A DNA stretch of 64,000 nt from contig CP027224.1 of the NCBI GenBank assembly GCA_002973635.1, positions 1,932,501 through 1,996,500 of the forward strand, read 5' to 3'. Below are positions 19,414-28,730 of this stretch, piece after piece; the first letter of the stretch is position 1; each line of letters begins with the position of its first letter. Position numbers and translations under genes: made by a program. The DNA is from Lysinibacillus sp. B2A1 (GTDB lineage Bacteria > Bacillota > Bacilli > Bacillales_A > Planococcaceae). A model generated the notes under the pieces. The model saw nothing but the letters and a program-made list of their open reading frames with translations, was not told where the DNA came from and did not search any database.

Positions 19414-19800
19414 TTGTTATTAATACAGCAAACTTCCATATTAATAGATGAATGTGAAAAAAGTGTTGCACGCTTTTGGCAAATGCGTGAAGAGGATCGT
19501 ACACCTGATTTTTTTAAGGAGGTTAAGCCACATGCTGATGCTATTCATCAACATTTAATAGAGTGGCAACAGGAGGCCAATTTGTGGATTCAAAACAATA
19601 ATCCAAAGTATATGCATATCCAACAAATTGCTTCTGTGGTGGAATCCATGGAGCAATTTGTTGTGCAATCTTTTTTTAAAGAAACAAGTAAAAAACGTTT
19701 TTTAGATGCTATTCATTCTACCTCCTTTACATTGAAAAATTTTGAGCGAATCGTGAAGGAGGGAACAAAAGGTGTTATCCAAAAAGAGAACCATCAATGA
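19414..19800 (+). CDS. yppE: YppE-family (DUF1798) protein
   Basis: The 128-residue helical protein shows the family pattern: FFKEVKPHAD near residue 33, PKYMHIQQI near 65, then a helix ending in KKRFLDAIHSTSFTL. YppE of Bacillus subtilis is about 123 residues and forms a helical bundle of unknown function. Start is TTG behind GATGAGGTG. Its 3' end overlaps the mrfA start by 29 bases. Confidence 0.75.
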   Translation: MLLIQQTSILIDECEKSVARFWQMREEDRTPDFFKEVKPHADAIHQHLIEWQQEANLWIQNNNPKYMHIQQIASVVESMEQFVVQSFFKETSKKRFLDAIHSTSFTLKNFERIVKEGTKGVIQKENHQ

Positions 19801-22045
19801 ATTATTAAACGAGTGGAGATATGATGAGGAATTAAAAGAAAGAATTTTACACTGGCAGACACTTGAAGGACGTGAAGCAAAATATGCTCCGTTCCCGGGA
19901 AATCTACATCCTTCTCTGGTAAAGGCACTTCAGTCAAGAGGAATCGAGCAGCTTTATACACATCAGCGAGAAGCCTTCGATTTGGCACAGAGTGGTACGT
20001 CCTTTACTGCTGTTACACCAACAGCATCAGGTAAATCATATTGCTATCATCTACCAGTTCTCCAAACAATATTAGAGGATAAAAATGCAAGAGCTATTTA
20101 TTTATTTCCGACAAAGGCTTTAGCACAGGATCAGAAAAATGATTTAAATGAGTTAATTGAACAAAGTGGAGAAGAGATATTAAGCTACACATATGATGGA
20201 GATACCTCACCCGGAATTCGCCAAAAGGTTCGCAAGGCAGGGCATATTGTAATGACAAATCCTGATATGCTGCATTCAGGAATATTACCACACCATACAA
20301 AATGGGTATCCCTTTTTGAAAATTTACAGTATATAGTTATTGATGAATTACATACATATAAAGGTGTATTTGGTTCACATGTAGCCCATGTTATACGCAG
20401 ACTTAAGCGGATCTGTGCATTTTATGGTAGCAAGCCGGTGTTTATTTGTACTTCAGCAACTATAAAAAATCCAAAGGAATTAGCAGAACTTCTAACAAAT
20501 GAGACTCATACATTAATTGCTGATTCAGGAGCGCCAGTTGGTAAAAAAACATTTCTTTTTTATAATCCACCTATTGTTCATAAAACATTTGGCGTGCGTC
20601 GTAGTGCTATCTTAGAGGTAAGTGACCTAGCTAAAAGATTATATATAGCAGGTATTCAAACCATTATCTTTGCTAAAAGCCGTGTAAGAGTAGAAATGAT
20701 AGTTACTTATTTAAAGGAGCTGACACGAGATAAGCTTCTTGATGAATCAGTACGAGGGTATCGTGGAGGCTATTTACCTTCTGAGCGAAGAGTGATTGAA
20801 CGTGGTCTTCGAGAGGGGACTATTCAAACAGTTGTTAGCACAAATGCATTGGAATTAGGAGTGGATATTGGTCAACTTCAAGCATGCATTATGACGGGTT
20901 ACCCAGGAAATATTGCAAGTGCCTGGCAGCAAGCGGGACGTGCTGGTCGTCGGCAGGACGAGGCGTTAATTATTTATGTAGCACAATCGTCTGCACTGGA
21001 TCAGTATGTGGTCAATCACCCACTCTTTTTACTTGGGAGTGCACCTGAAGAAGCACGTATTTATCCCGAAAATATGTTAATTTTAATGGACCACTTAAAA
21101 TGTGCAGCATTTGAGCTACCTTTTTCAACGCATGATGCATACGGAGAGTATGAAATTCAAGAATTATTAGATTACCTAGCAGAGGAAGGCGTTGTTTTTA
21201 AAACAAGCGATAAGTGGCATTGGATGAGTGATCGTTTCCCGGCGCACGATATTAGTCTGCGCTCAGCCTCTCAGGAAAATGTTGTAATCATCGATATGAC
21301 AATTCCTGCACAAACAAAGGTCATCGGTGAAATGGATCGTCACAGCGCAATGACATTATTGCATGAAGAGGCAATCTATTTACATCAGGGCATTCAATTT
21401 CAAGTAGAAAAGCTTGATTGGGAAGAAAAGAAAGCCTTTGTACGAGAAGTAGATGTCGATTATTACACAGATGCTAATCTAGCAGTTGAAATGAAAGTGC
21501 TAGAAGAGGATCGTAATAGAGATTATAGTGGGGGTACAATTAGCTTTGGTGATGTTGGGTTAGTTGCTCAAGCCACACTATTTAAAAAAATACGCTTTGG
21601 CACACACGATAATATCGGATCGGGTCCAATACATTTACCACCAGATGAGATGCATACAAGTGCTTCTTGGCTATCACTTCATATATCAGAACAGTGGTCA
21701 GAGGCGGAATTGACTGAGGTAATGATTGGAATAGCCTATGCAATGAATGCCTTTATTCCTCTGTTCATTCAATGTGATAGTAGTGATGTAGCAGTCGTGC
21801 CTCAAGTCAAAGCATCCCATAATGAGCTACCAACATTTTTTGTTTACGATAAGTATCCTGGAGGAATCGGATTAAGTGAAAAGGTCTATGATTTATGGGA
21901 GGACTTATTAACAAAAACGCAGCACCATGTCATAAGCTGTCCTTGTGAGGCGGGCTGTCCGTCTTGTATTGGTCCACAAGACTCTATGATTAATGTAAAA
22001 AGTAAAGTCGTGAAACTACTTCAAATGTTAAATAATAATTATTAG
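19772..22045 (+). CDS. mrfA: DNA repair helicase MrfA (YprA)
   Basis: This 757-residue superfamily 2 helicase has Walker A TPTASGKSYCYHLPVL, a DELH box (IVIDELHTYKG), motif III TSATI, and motif VI QQAGRAGRRQDEA. The C-terminal MrfA-type zinc-binding region includes CPCEAGCPSCIGPQDS. MrfA unwinds DNA 3'-5' and in Bacillus subtilis works with the exonuclease MrfB in mitomycin C repair. Start GTG at 19772 behind GAAGGAGGG. No mrfB follows here; accessory DNA begins instead. Confidence 0.9.
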   Translation: MLSKKRTINELLNEWRYDEELKERILHWQTLEGREAKYAPFPGNLHPSLVKALQSRGIEQLYTHQREAFDLAQSGTSFTAVTPTASGKSYCYHLPVLQTILEDKNARAIYLFPTKALAQDQKNDLNELIEQSGEEILSYTYDGDTSPGIRQKVRKAGHIVMTNPDMLHSGILPHHTKWVSLFENLQYIVIDELHTYKGVFGSHVAHVIRRLKRICAFYGSKPVFICTSATIKNPKELAELLTNETHTLIADSGAPVGKKTFLFYNPPIVHKTFGVRRSAILEVSDLAKRLYIAGIQTIIFAKSRVRVEMIVTYLKELTRDKLLDESVRGYRGGYLPSERRVIERGLREGTIQTVVSTNALELGVDIGQLQACIMTGYPGNIASAWQQAGRAGRRQDEALIIYVAQSSALDQYVVNHPLFLLGSAPEEARIYPENMLILMDHLKCAAFELPFSTHDAYGEYEIQELLDYLAEEGVVFKTSDKWHWMSDRFPAHDISLRSASQENVVIIDMTIPAQTKVIGEMDRHSAMTLLHEEAIYLHQGIQFQVEKLDWEEKKAFVREVDVDYYTDANLAVEMKVLEEDRNRDYSGGTISFGDVGLVAQATLFKKIRFGTHDNIGSGPIHLPPDEMHTSASWLSLHISEQWSEAELTEVMIGIAYAMNAFIPLFIQCDSSDVAVVPQVKASHNELPTFFVYDKYPGGIGLSEKVYDLWEDLLTKTQHHVISCPCEAGCPSCIGPQDSMINVKSKVVKLLQMLNNNY

Positions 22046-22059
22046 TTAAATATAGAGGG

Positions 22060-22098
22060 GAAGAGGATATGGACTAAATCTTCAATCCCTCTTCTTTT
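22060..22098 (+). terminator. Terminator after mrfA
   Basis: GAAGAGG (22060-22066) pairs with CCTCTTC (22088-22094) and is followed by TTTT. The loop is long, so it is moderate. Confidence 0.55.
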
Positions 22099-22157
22099 AT
22101 TAATTTATAAATCATTTTACGGTTAAATCATCATGGAGTTTTGAGTTGTTCATCCAA

Positions 22158-22474
22158 TTATATACGATTTTCATCTAGTTTCTCTTTTGACCAAGTTCCA
22201 TCCAAGTACAATTTTTTCGTGATTTGATTGTTCTTGTTTGGTTAACCGTTTAATTTCTAATTGTAAATCATCTTCATCAAAATCTGAATCAATGTATTTA
22301 TGTGCCGTTTCTTTATTTGTTAAAATATCTGTGACTGCTTTAATAATGTTTTGATAAAGAGCCTCTTAATCTAGCCATCTTTAATCTGCTAAGACTATTC
22401 CCATATTCCTTCTCCATTTCAATGCGCAATTTTTCGATATTGAATCTCATCCCATGCAAATAAACAGTGATCAT
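22158..22474 (-). pseudogene. Frameshifted hypothetical gene
   Basis: A start ATG (22474) with an excellent AGGAGG site opens a frame MITVYLHGMRFNIEKLRIEM that stops after 44 codons. A neighbouring frame continues in protein-like sequence (ALYQNIIKAVTDILTNKETA through IKRLTKQEQ), and after an A run the third frame ends KLYLDGTWSKEKLDENRI. Two indels have broken one gene of roughly 100 residues. Family unknown. Confidence 0.6.
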
Positions 22475-22690
22475 AACCTTTCCTCCTCGAAAATTACATC
22501 ATCAAGATACTTTAAAATGAATTTGTTATTTATGATAAAGAAGCATTAATTTGTATTATTAGACGTTTTAAGTTTATTTTTTTAATTAACTATAAAAATT
22601 TCCTGCACACACCTGTGAAAATATCCTGTTGAAACTACTGAAAAATATACACTTTGCCTTTAGCATTATGTTAATTATTTTCAAGTATGG

Positions 22691-22719
22691 TTGACAGCCA
22701 ATACAAGAGAGAGTATTAT
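22691..22719 (+). promoter_or_regulatory. Sigma-A promoter of tetR-like gene
   Basis: TTGACA (22691-22696) and TATTAT (22714-22719) are separated by 17 bases. The -10 box runs into the operator palindrome. Confidence 0.85.
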
Positions 22720-22761
22720 TTTATTATGAATTAAAAAACAAATTAATTCATAATAAAATAA
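22716..22761. promoter_or_regulatory. 18-bp-arm operator palindrome
   Basis: TTATTTTATTATGAATTA (22716-22733) and its exact reverse complement (22744-22761) flank a 10-base spacer. The site overlaps the -10 box and ends at the ribosome binding site, the position for autorepression by the TetR protein encoded next. Confidence 0.85.
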
Positions 22762-22774
22762 GGAGGTGTAATAA

Positions 22775-23362
22775 ATGGCAAAAGGACCAAAAGGCTTTTC
22801 TGATGAAGAAAAAGTTGAGCTAAGAATAAAGCTTTGTACTGAATGTGAGCGGAGTTGGGCATTACATGGTTACAAGAAAACAAGTATTGGTGAATTAACA
22901 GCAAAAATAGGAATATCAACAGGATCATTTTATTTATTGTATTCGGCTAAAGAGGATTTGTTTTGCGACACCTTAGAGCGCGTGCAAAATAGGTTAAAAA
23001 GCAATTTGCAAGAAATTATTAATAGTGAAAGGGGCAAAGCTGGTTTTATTAGTGCCATGAAATGGCATTTTAAAGAATTTGATAAATCACCATTTCTATA
23101 TGATCTGGGAACTCCAGATTTCTTAGCCTTTTTAAACAAAATACCTAAAGACCGTATCGAAAAACTACACTTTGATAGCGAAACTTTTTTCTACGATACC
23201 ATTGATCTTGCAGGACTCAGACTGAAAGTTGAAAAAGAAAAAGCATATGCTGTTATAAGTTCGATGCTATTTTTAGTGACATTGAAAGATAAACTTGCTT
23301 ATGACCGTTTTGAAGTATTTGAATTTCTATTAAATAGTACGATAGATACAATTTTTGAATAA
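22775..23362 (+). CDS. TetR/AcrR-family repressor
   Basis: The 195-residue protein has a TetR N-terminal helix-turn-helix (about 10-60: GYKKTSIGELTAKIGISTGSFYLLYSAKEDLF) and a divergent ligand-binding half. Ribosome binding site AAGGAGGTG. It probably represses its own promoter via the palindrome directly upstream. Its likely target, the membrane-protein gene just downstream, is decayed. Confidence 0.88.
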   Translation: MAKGPKGFSDEEKVELRIKLCTECERSWALHGYKKTSIGELTAKIGISTGSFYLLYSAKEDLFCDTLERVQNRLKSNLQEIINSERGKAGFISAMKWHFKEFDKSPFLYDLGTPDFLAFLNKIPKDRIEKLHFDSETFFYDTIDLAGLRLKVEKEKAYAVISSMLFLVTLKDKLAYDRFEVFEFLLNSTIDTIFE

Positions 23363-23392
23363 AGAGAAAAAAATCAATGGAGGTAAAAGAAG

Positions 23393-23657
23393 ATGGCTGA
23401 GAATTTATTGAAGACCTTCAGGATTTTTGAAAAACATTAGCACCACTATTCATTATATTAAATATTGCTGTCAGCATAATTTTGCTTGTGATTGGAGTTG
23501 TCTTACATAAAAAAGTGGATAAAACAAGAAAGCAAGAATTTGCCGACAAATTTGTATCGGAATTTCTATTCTGTTTTTTAGGATATATATCTAACTGGGG
23601 TGTTCTTATTTCATATTTTAGGGGCATTCCTATTAGAAGGATTTACGGGAGCTTAAA
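23393..23657 (+). pseudogene. Decayed small membrane-protein gene
   Basis: An ATG behind AATGGAGG starts MAENLLKTF and stops early. The next frame carries FIEDLQDF, a TGA where Trp is expected, then KTLAPLFIILNIAVSIILLV, a clear transmembrane helix. Near the end a third frame continues VFLFHILGAFLLEGFTGA and stops. At least two indels and one nonsense change separate these pieces. The gene lies 30 bases after the TetR gene and was probably co-regulated. Confidence 0.6.
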
Positions 23658-23669
23658 AAGAAAAAGCCC

Positions 23670-23862
23670 TCTTGTATGATGTATGAGTGTCAACGCCTAA
23701 ATTGATTCACCATCACACAGGAGAACTCCATTTATGAATTCTAATACGAACCAAAAGATTAATCAAGCCACTGAAAAAGTCCTCGTCATCAGTATCGACA
23801 TTGCCAAGCGTACAAATTACACATGCTCGGTTGACAGGCAAGGCATACAAACAAAGAGATAA
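23670..23862 (+). mobile_element. 5' fragment of an IS110-family element
   Basis: A frame from ATG 23734 (behind CACAGGAGAA) encodes 42 residues including VLVISIDIAKRTNYTCSVD, the N-terminus of IS110-type DEDD transposases with the first catalytic Asp (SIDIAK). It then runs into unrelated sequence and stops. About 60 bases of the element's leading non-coding end probably precede it. No other part of the element is in the window. Confidence 0.6.
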
Positions 23863-23918
23863 AACTTGTGTTTCTAAAAATATATTAAGATTATGTAATG
23901 GAAATAAGGAGACTTATA

Positions 23919-25880
23919 ATGAAAAAAACAAATAGGCTGGTTGCTTTTGTAACCACCGTAATTACAATTTTCAGTTGCTTTTTCTACTTTCCTATGTCAA
24001 CATTTGCAAGTGCTGAAGTAACTCCATCAGGTGTGGATATTTCAAAAATCGAAACAATAGTTGATGATATTATGGAAGGTAAAATAGGGGTTACCGTACC
24101 GGGTGCGGCAGTTTCTATAGTTAAAGACGGAAGGCTAATTTTCAGCAAAGGGTATGGGGTAGCAAACATAAAGGAGGATATTCCTGTCGATCCCACATCT
24201 ACTGTATTTGAAATTGGATCGGTCAGCAAAATTTTTACATGGACAGCAGTAATGCAACTAGTTGAAGAAGGAAAGATTGATCTGCATACAGATATACTAG
24301 AATATATCGGGTATGAGCGCCTTAATTTGGTTTATGATAAACCAATTACGATTTTAGATTTAATGAACCATACCGCAGGATTTGAAGAAAATGCCAGCGG
24401 AATGCTTACTTTTGATAAAGAAAAAGTTATTCCTCTTGAAAAATGGGTGAGTGCAAAACATCAACCCAAGCAAATATATGAACCAGGAACGGTTATCGCA
24501 TATTCTAACTTCGGTACAGACATTGCCGGATATATAGTGGAAGTTAAATCTGGGGAACTCTTTGAAGAATATGTAAAAAACCATATCTTTGATCCTTTAC
24601 ATATGCAAAGAAGTACTGCCTATGCAAATTATTATCACCTGCCAGAGTTTGTAGAAAATAAAAGCAAGGGTTATGGCAGGGCGTCAGAAGGATTTGAGCT
24701 GCTACCAGAAAACTTTTTAAATGAGGCACCTGCTGGAGCGATTACCTCAACCGCAGAAGATATGGCAAAGTTTATGATCGCCCAAATGGATTATGAGGGT
24801 GCTTTAGAAAACTCATTATTTAATTCGCCTCAAACACTTAAAGAAATGCATACCGATTCCCTTTCTGTTACTGCCGGTATGCCTTCTAATGCCCATGGGT
24901 TTTGGATGCGTCAGGAAAACGGAGTTCGTTTACTTGAACATGGAGGAAATACAACCAATTTTTCCGCATTTTTAAGTCTCGTCCCGGAAGAGAATTTCGG
25001 TGTTAGTGTGCTTACCAACGTAGCTGGAGAATCGGGTGGTGTGCGGACTGAAATTGTAGATAAGCTTTCTGCCCAGTTTTCTCATCAAGCAACGGTTACT
25101 GTGCCAAAACGCCATACCCAAAATCTCAGTGGAACTTATTATTCGGGCCGAATGATTCATAGCAACTTCCTTTCAAGTTTATATTTGGTTTCTGGTGATA
25201 GTATTGTTGTAAAGGACATGGGGAACGGGGAAATTGAAGTACGGCCTTCCATCGATCCAAATCGAGAAACACTTCACTTTGCAGAGGTCGCCCCCTTGGT
25301 TTTTGAACGAATGGATTCCAATCCATCTATATTGGAACGAAGCGGAGGGTCTCTCGCTTTTTTATCCTTTGAGTTAGATGAAAACGGTCAGGTTGATAAA
25401 GTTCGCACAGGAAATATTCGGGACTATTTAAAAATGCCGCTTTACAAAAACATCCAGCTCAATCAGATTGCTTTTGTTTTTTGTACAATAATTTTTATTA
25501 CAGGCTCCATCGCTGCGCTCATATCTGTCATTTTGTTGAGAAAACGTAAAAAGCAGGGGATCACTCTTTATATACCGGCATATAAACAAACAAATTTATT
25601 ACCAGTTATCGGTCTATTATGTATAATCAACATGATAGTGACTATATTGAGATTTATGTCGGCTATGTCCTCTCCAATTGGAGATTTTAGGATACACCTA
25701 ATAATCAATGCAGTTTTTTCTATTGGCATGGTAATTGCAGCTATCCCTATTTTAAGATCATTTAGGGATAAGCAAGTTAGCGGAAAAAGAAAAATATGGA
25801 ATGCTATATTGATAGCAACAATCTGTATGTTCATTGTATTGATGATTCAGTACCGCTTTTTGTTGTTTTGGACTATCTAA
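23919..25880 (+). CDS. Membrane-anchored serine hydrolase (beta-lactamase/PBP4*-like)
   Basis: The start is ATG 23919 behind AAGGAGA, giving 653 residues. A signal peptide (to about residue 32) leads to a class C beta-lactamase-like domain with SxxK (FEIGSVSKIFTW), the YSN motif (AYSNFGTDIAG) and HGGNTTNF in place of KTG. The last 150 residues form four transmembrane helices. Relatives cleave D-amino-acid peptides or modify wall polymers; true beta-lactamase activity is not implied. The gene stands alone in accessory DNA. Confidence 0.85.
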   Translation: MKKTNRLVAFVTTVITIFSCFFYFPMSTFASAEVTPSGVDISKIETIVDDIMEGKIGVTVPGAAVSIVKDGRLIFSKGYGVANIKEDIPVDPTSTVFEIGSVSKIFTWTAVMQLVEEGKIDLHTDILEYIGYERLNLVYDKPITILDLMNHTAGFEENASGMLTFDKEKVIPLEKWVSAKHQPKQIYEPGTVIAYSNFGTDIAGYIVEVKSGELFEEYVKNHIFDPLHMQRSTAYANYYHLPEFVENKSKGYGRASEGFELLPENFLNEAPAGAITSTAEDMAKFMIAQMDYEGALENSLFNSPQTLKEMHTDSLSVTAGMPSNAHGFWMRQENGVRLLEHGGNTTNFSAFLSLVPEENFGVSVLTNVAGESGGVRTEIVDKLSAQFSHQATVTVPKRHTQNLSGTYYSGRMIHSNFLSSLYLVSGDSIVVKDMGNGEIEVRPSIDPNRETLHFAEVAPLVFERMDSNPSILERSGGSLAFLSFELDENGQVDKVRTGNIRDYLKMPLYKNIQLNQIAFVFCTIIFITGSIAALISVILLRKRKKQGITLYIPAYKQTNLLPVIGLLCIINMIVTILRFMSAMSSPIGDFRIHLIINAVFSIGMVIAAIPILRSFRDKQVSGKRKIWNAILIATICMFIVLMIQYRFLLFWTI

Positions 25881-25981
25881 ATTGTCAACAAAATTCTTAC
25901 TACTACTTTTAATGTCAGCATAAGAATCTATCAAACTCCACTCTGGTTAACGTTTAAATATCATATAGATTTTAATAAAAG

Positions 25982-26012
25982 CAGGCAAAGTTATTCACCT
26001 TGCCTGTTTTTT
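25982..26012 (+). terminator. Terminator after serine hydrolase
   Basis: CAGGCAA (25982-25988) pairs with TTGCCTG (26000-26006), followed by six T. Confidence 0.85.
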
Positions 26013-27029
26013 ATATTCCTATCGGATTTTTTTGACTTTCTGTCACAAGTGGTAGATTATCAGCCTTCAAAATTAAGGGTGAAATAGACCTAGTGCCAAA
26101 TTGCGTACAATAGTACATGGTGAACCATCGTTAGATAATTAACTGGGATGGTAGGGTGGAACAAGATACCCATATGAAGGTAATACAAGGCATTATTAAA
26201 CTTAGGAGCAGTATTGTTCCATTATGAATTAATTATTTCGGCTGGCTATGCTCAATATTTTAGGGAATGTTCTAATTCAGTGATTAAAACATAGCTATAG
26301 TTTAAGCAACGACTACTATAGTTGTATAAATCCATAAAAAGACCACTGCACCTCCAATTGTTAGATAGTGTGTCTAACAATTGGGGCGCAGTACAAGACT
26401 GGTGGTTCTGATTAATTCCAGAAATAACACTTGATAAATTATGAATTTTTCTCCAAAATGATACAAATGAATATTCTGATAAAGAGGTTTAAAGAAGGCT
26501 ACAAGGGTATACAGTGTTTGTTGTAGTTTCTGAGTAGCTTAAACCCTTTCGATAATATTTTAGAATGTATGTATATAATTTAAGTGTTTATAATATATAC
26601 CTAATACAGATGTACTATATGTGAGAGAAAATTGTTGCCCTTGATTGAAAATATCAATGTTCAATCTTAACTGACAGAGAAATGTTCTTTAGTACAATAA
26701 TCACGCCATTTGGAAATAATGAAGCAGCAGCGTCAGGAACACTTGTTATCTTTGCAGATAAACAAGATTCTAACTAGTTAGTAAGCTACTATAAAAAACT
26801 CCATTTTCAACAGGAAAAAAGGGATTAATTCTTGATAGTTATTTATTATAGTTTTTTTCTATCATTATCATAGAAATCATGTGATAGACGAATGGTTGAG
26901 TTCTTTTTACAATGAAGATAAGAAACTCATGCAGATGAATACAATGTAAAGTGAGTTTTGATTTGCAATAATGTTATGCATTTTAACCCGCAAAATTTAC
27001 AAAGTATAAAAGTAATACAAAACTATTAC
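26013..27029. other. 1-kb non-coding stretch
   Basis: No frame longer than about 35 codons is convincing. It contains one long imperfect palindrome (26345-26392). A 32-codon frame near 26692 has some protein-like sequence but no family I recognise. The rest is AT-rich and looks like decayed DNA. Confidence 0.5.
26345..26392. repeat. Palindrome resembling fused IS ends
   Basis: CCAATTGTTAGA (26354-26365) and its exact reverse complement (26373-26384) flank 7 bases; pairing continues outwards imperfectly to ACTGC/GCAGT. The ACTGCRCC...AATTGTTAGA pattern recalls inverted repeats of IS3-type elements, so this may be a tiny internally deleted element. No T run, so not a terminator. Confidence 0.4.
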
Positions 27030-27042
27030 GAGGTGATTGTTA

Positions 27043-28563
27043 ATGCAAAAAGATTTAAGCCAATTCATTAGAAGTAAACCATTTTTGGACAAAGTTGTTT
27101 CAGTTGAGGAAGCAGCTTCTTGGATTGAAGACGGAATGAACCTTGGGATGAGTGGATTTACACTATTTGGTGAGCCAAAAGAATTTCCACTTGCACTTTC
27201 TAAGCGTGGTAAGCAAGATAACTTTAAAGTCAACTTATATACTGGTGCTTCATTAGGGCCAACTGCTGACCAATCAATGGCTGAGGCAGAAATCATTAAC
27301 TTACGTGTTCCCTACCAAGGAAACTCTGTAATGCGTGGGAAAATCAACAAAAGTGAAATATACTACATTGACCAGCATTTATCACATACAGCGGAAGAAG
27401 TAAGAAAAGGAACATTAGGAAAAATTGATTATGCCATTATCGAAGCAGCTGGAATTACTGAAGAAGGTTATATTATTCCAACCGGCTCTGTAGGAAATTC
27501 ACCAATTTTTGTAGAACAAGCTGAAAACGTTATCATTGAAATCAACACTACGGCACCTAAAGCATACGAAGGCCTTCATGATATCTTTGTACAGAAAGAG
27601 CAAGGTGAGCGTAGCGAAATTCCAATTTACAAAGTTTCAGATCGAATTGGAGAAATTGGCATCAAAGTTGATCCTGAAAAAGTAAAAGGAATTGTTTTAT
27701 CAGAGCAACCTGATGTTCCTTCACCATTATTCGAGCCAAACGAAGAAACACAGCAAATTGCCAATCACTTATTAAACTTTTTAGCAGGTGAAGTAGCAGC
27801 AGGAAAATTGCCAGAATCATTAGCTCCATTACAATCTGGGGTAGGGTCTGTTGCGAATGCCGTTTTAAATGGTATGAAAAATTCTCAATTTAAAGATCTA
27901 GAAGTGTTTTCTGAAGTATTACAAGATGGTGTCTTTGATTTAATTGACGCTGGTATCGTTAAATTTGCAGCTGGTACTGCATTCTCACTTTCGAAAAAGC
28001 GTGTTGATTCATTAGCAGCAGATTTAGAGAAATACAAAGATAAAATTATGTTTAGACCTCAGGAAATTTCGAACAATCCAGAAATTATTCGTCGTTTAGG
28101 CGTGATCTCTTTTAACACTGCAATAGAAGTAGATATTTACGGAAACGTCAATTCAACACACATTAACGGTACAAAAATTATGAATGGTATTGGTGGATCT
28201 GGGGACTTTGCTAGGAATGCTAGAATTACTATCTTTGTAACGTCTTCACTAGCAAAAGATGGAGCGATTTCAACGATTGTACCTTTCGTATCGCATATTG
28301 ACCATACAGAGCATGATGTGGATGTGATTGTGACAGAACAGGGATATGCTGATCTTCGTGGACTTCCACCAGTAAAGAGAGCGGAAAAGCTTATCGAAAT
28401 CGCACACCCTAAGTATAGACCGCAATTACGTGCTTACTTTGAAGAAGCGAAAGAGAAAGTTGGCGGCCAAACACCACATATTCTACAAAAAGCTTTCTCT
28501 TTCCATACAAACCTAATAGAAAAAGGAACTATGTTAATGGAAGAGAAAGAAGTAACAAATTAA
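27043..28563 (+). CDS. Acetyl-CoA hydrolase / succinyl-CoA:acetate CoA-transferase
   Basis: This 506-residue class I CoA-transferase has the catalytic Glu in FSEVLQDGVFDLIDAG, the oxyanion/CoA loops GSVGNSP and GIGGSGDFARNA, and the C-terminal VTEQGYADLRGL. It resembles Cat1/ScpC/AarC, which exchange CoA between succinyl- or propionyl-CoA and acetate. Start ATG 27043 follows GAGGTGA by 6 bases; an upstream TTG is less likely. A 9-bp hairpin (28578-28607) follows. Which acyl-CoA is used cannot be told. Confidence 0.9.
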   Translation: MQKDLSQFIRSKPFLDKVVSVEEAASWIEDGMNLGMSGFTLFGEPKEFPLALSKRGKQDNFKVNLYTGASLGPTADQSMAEAEIINLRVPYQGNSVMRGKINKSEIYYIDQHLSHTAEEVRKGTLGKIDYAIIEAAGITEEGYIIPTGSVGNSPIFVEQAENVIIEINTTAPKAYEGLHDIFVQKEQGERSEIPIYKVSDRIGEIGIKVDPEKVKGIVLSEQPDVPSPLFEPNEETQQIANHLLNFLAGEVAAGKLPESLAPLQSGVGSVANAVLNGMKNSQFKDLEVFSEVLQDGVFDLIDAGIVKFAAGTAFSLSKKRVDSLAADLEKYKDKIMFRPQEISNNPEIIRRLGVISFNTAIEVDIYGNVNSTHINGTKIMNGIGGSGDFARNARITIFVTSSLAKDGAISTIVPFVSHIDHTEHDVDVIVTEQGYADLRGLPPVKRAEKLIEIAHPKYRPQLRAYFEEAKEKVGGQTPHILQKAFSFHTNLIEKGTMLMEEKEVTN

Positions 28564-28577
28564 TGTAGGGGACTACA

Positions 28578-28618
28578 AAGTGCTACTAAATGTAGCGTGT
28601 AGCACTTACTATATTTTC
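28578..28618 (+). terminator. Hairpin after CoA-transferase gene
   Basis: AAGTGCTAC (28578-28586) pairs perfectly with GTAGCACTT (28599-28607). The following T stretch is interrupted, so termination strength is uncertain. Confidence 0.55.
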
Positions 28619-28730
28619 TTCATGGTCTAGATGAATATATTTTAAAGTGTTATTTAACTATTATTATCAGTGAAATGAATAAACAAAAGAATAACTAACA
28701 AGATAATTAATAGGGAAAAGAGGATTAAAA

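Noticed and set aside
26692..26790. 32-codon frame with protein-like sequence
   Set aside because: No ribosome binding site, no recognised family and no neighbouring in-frame continuation.
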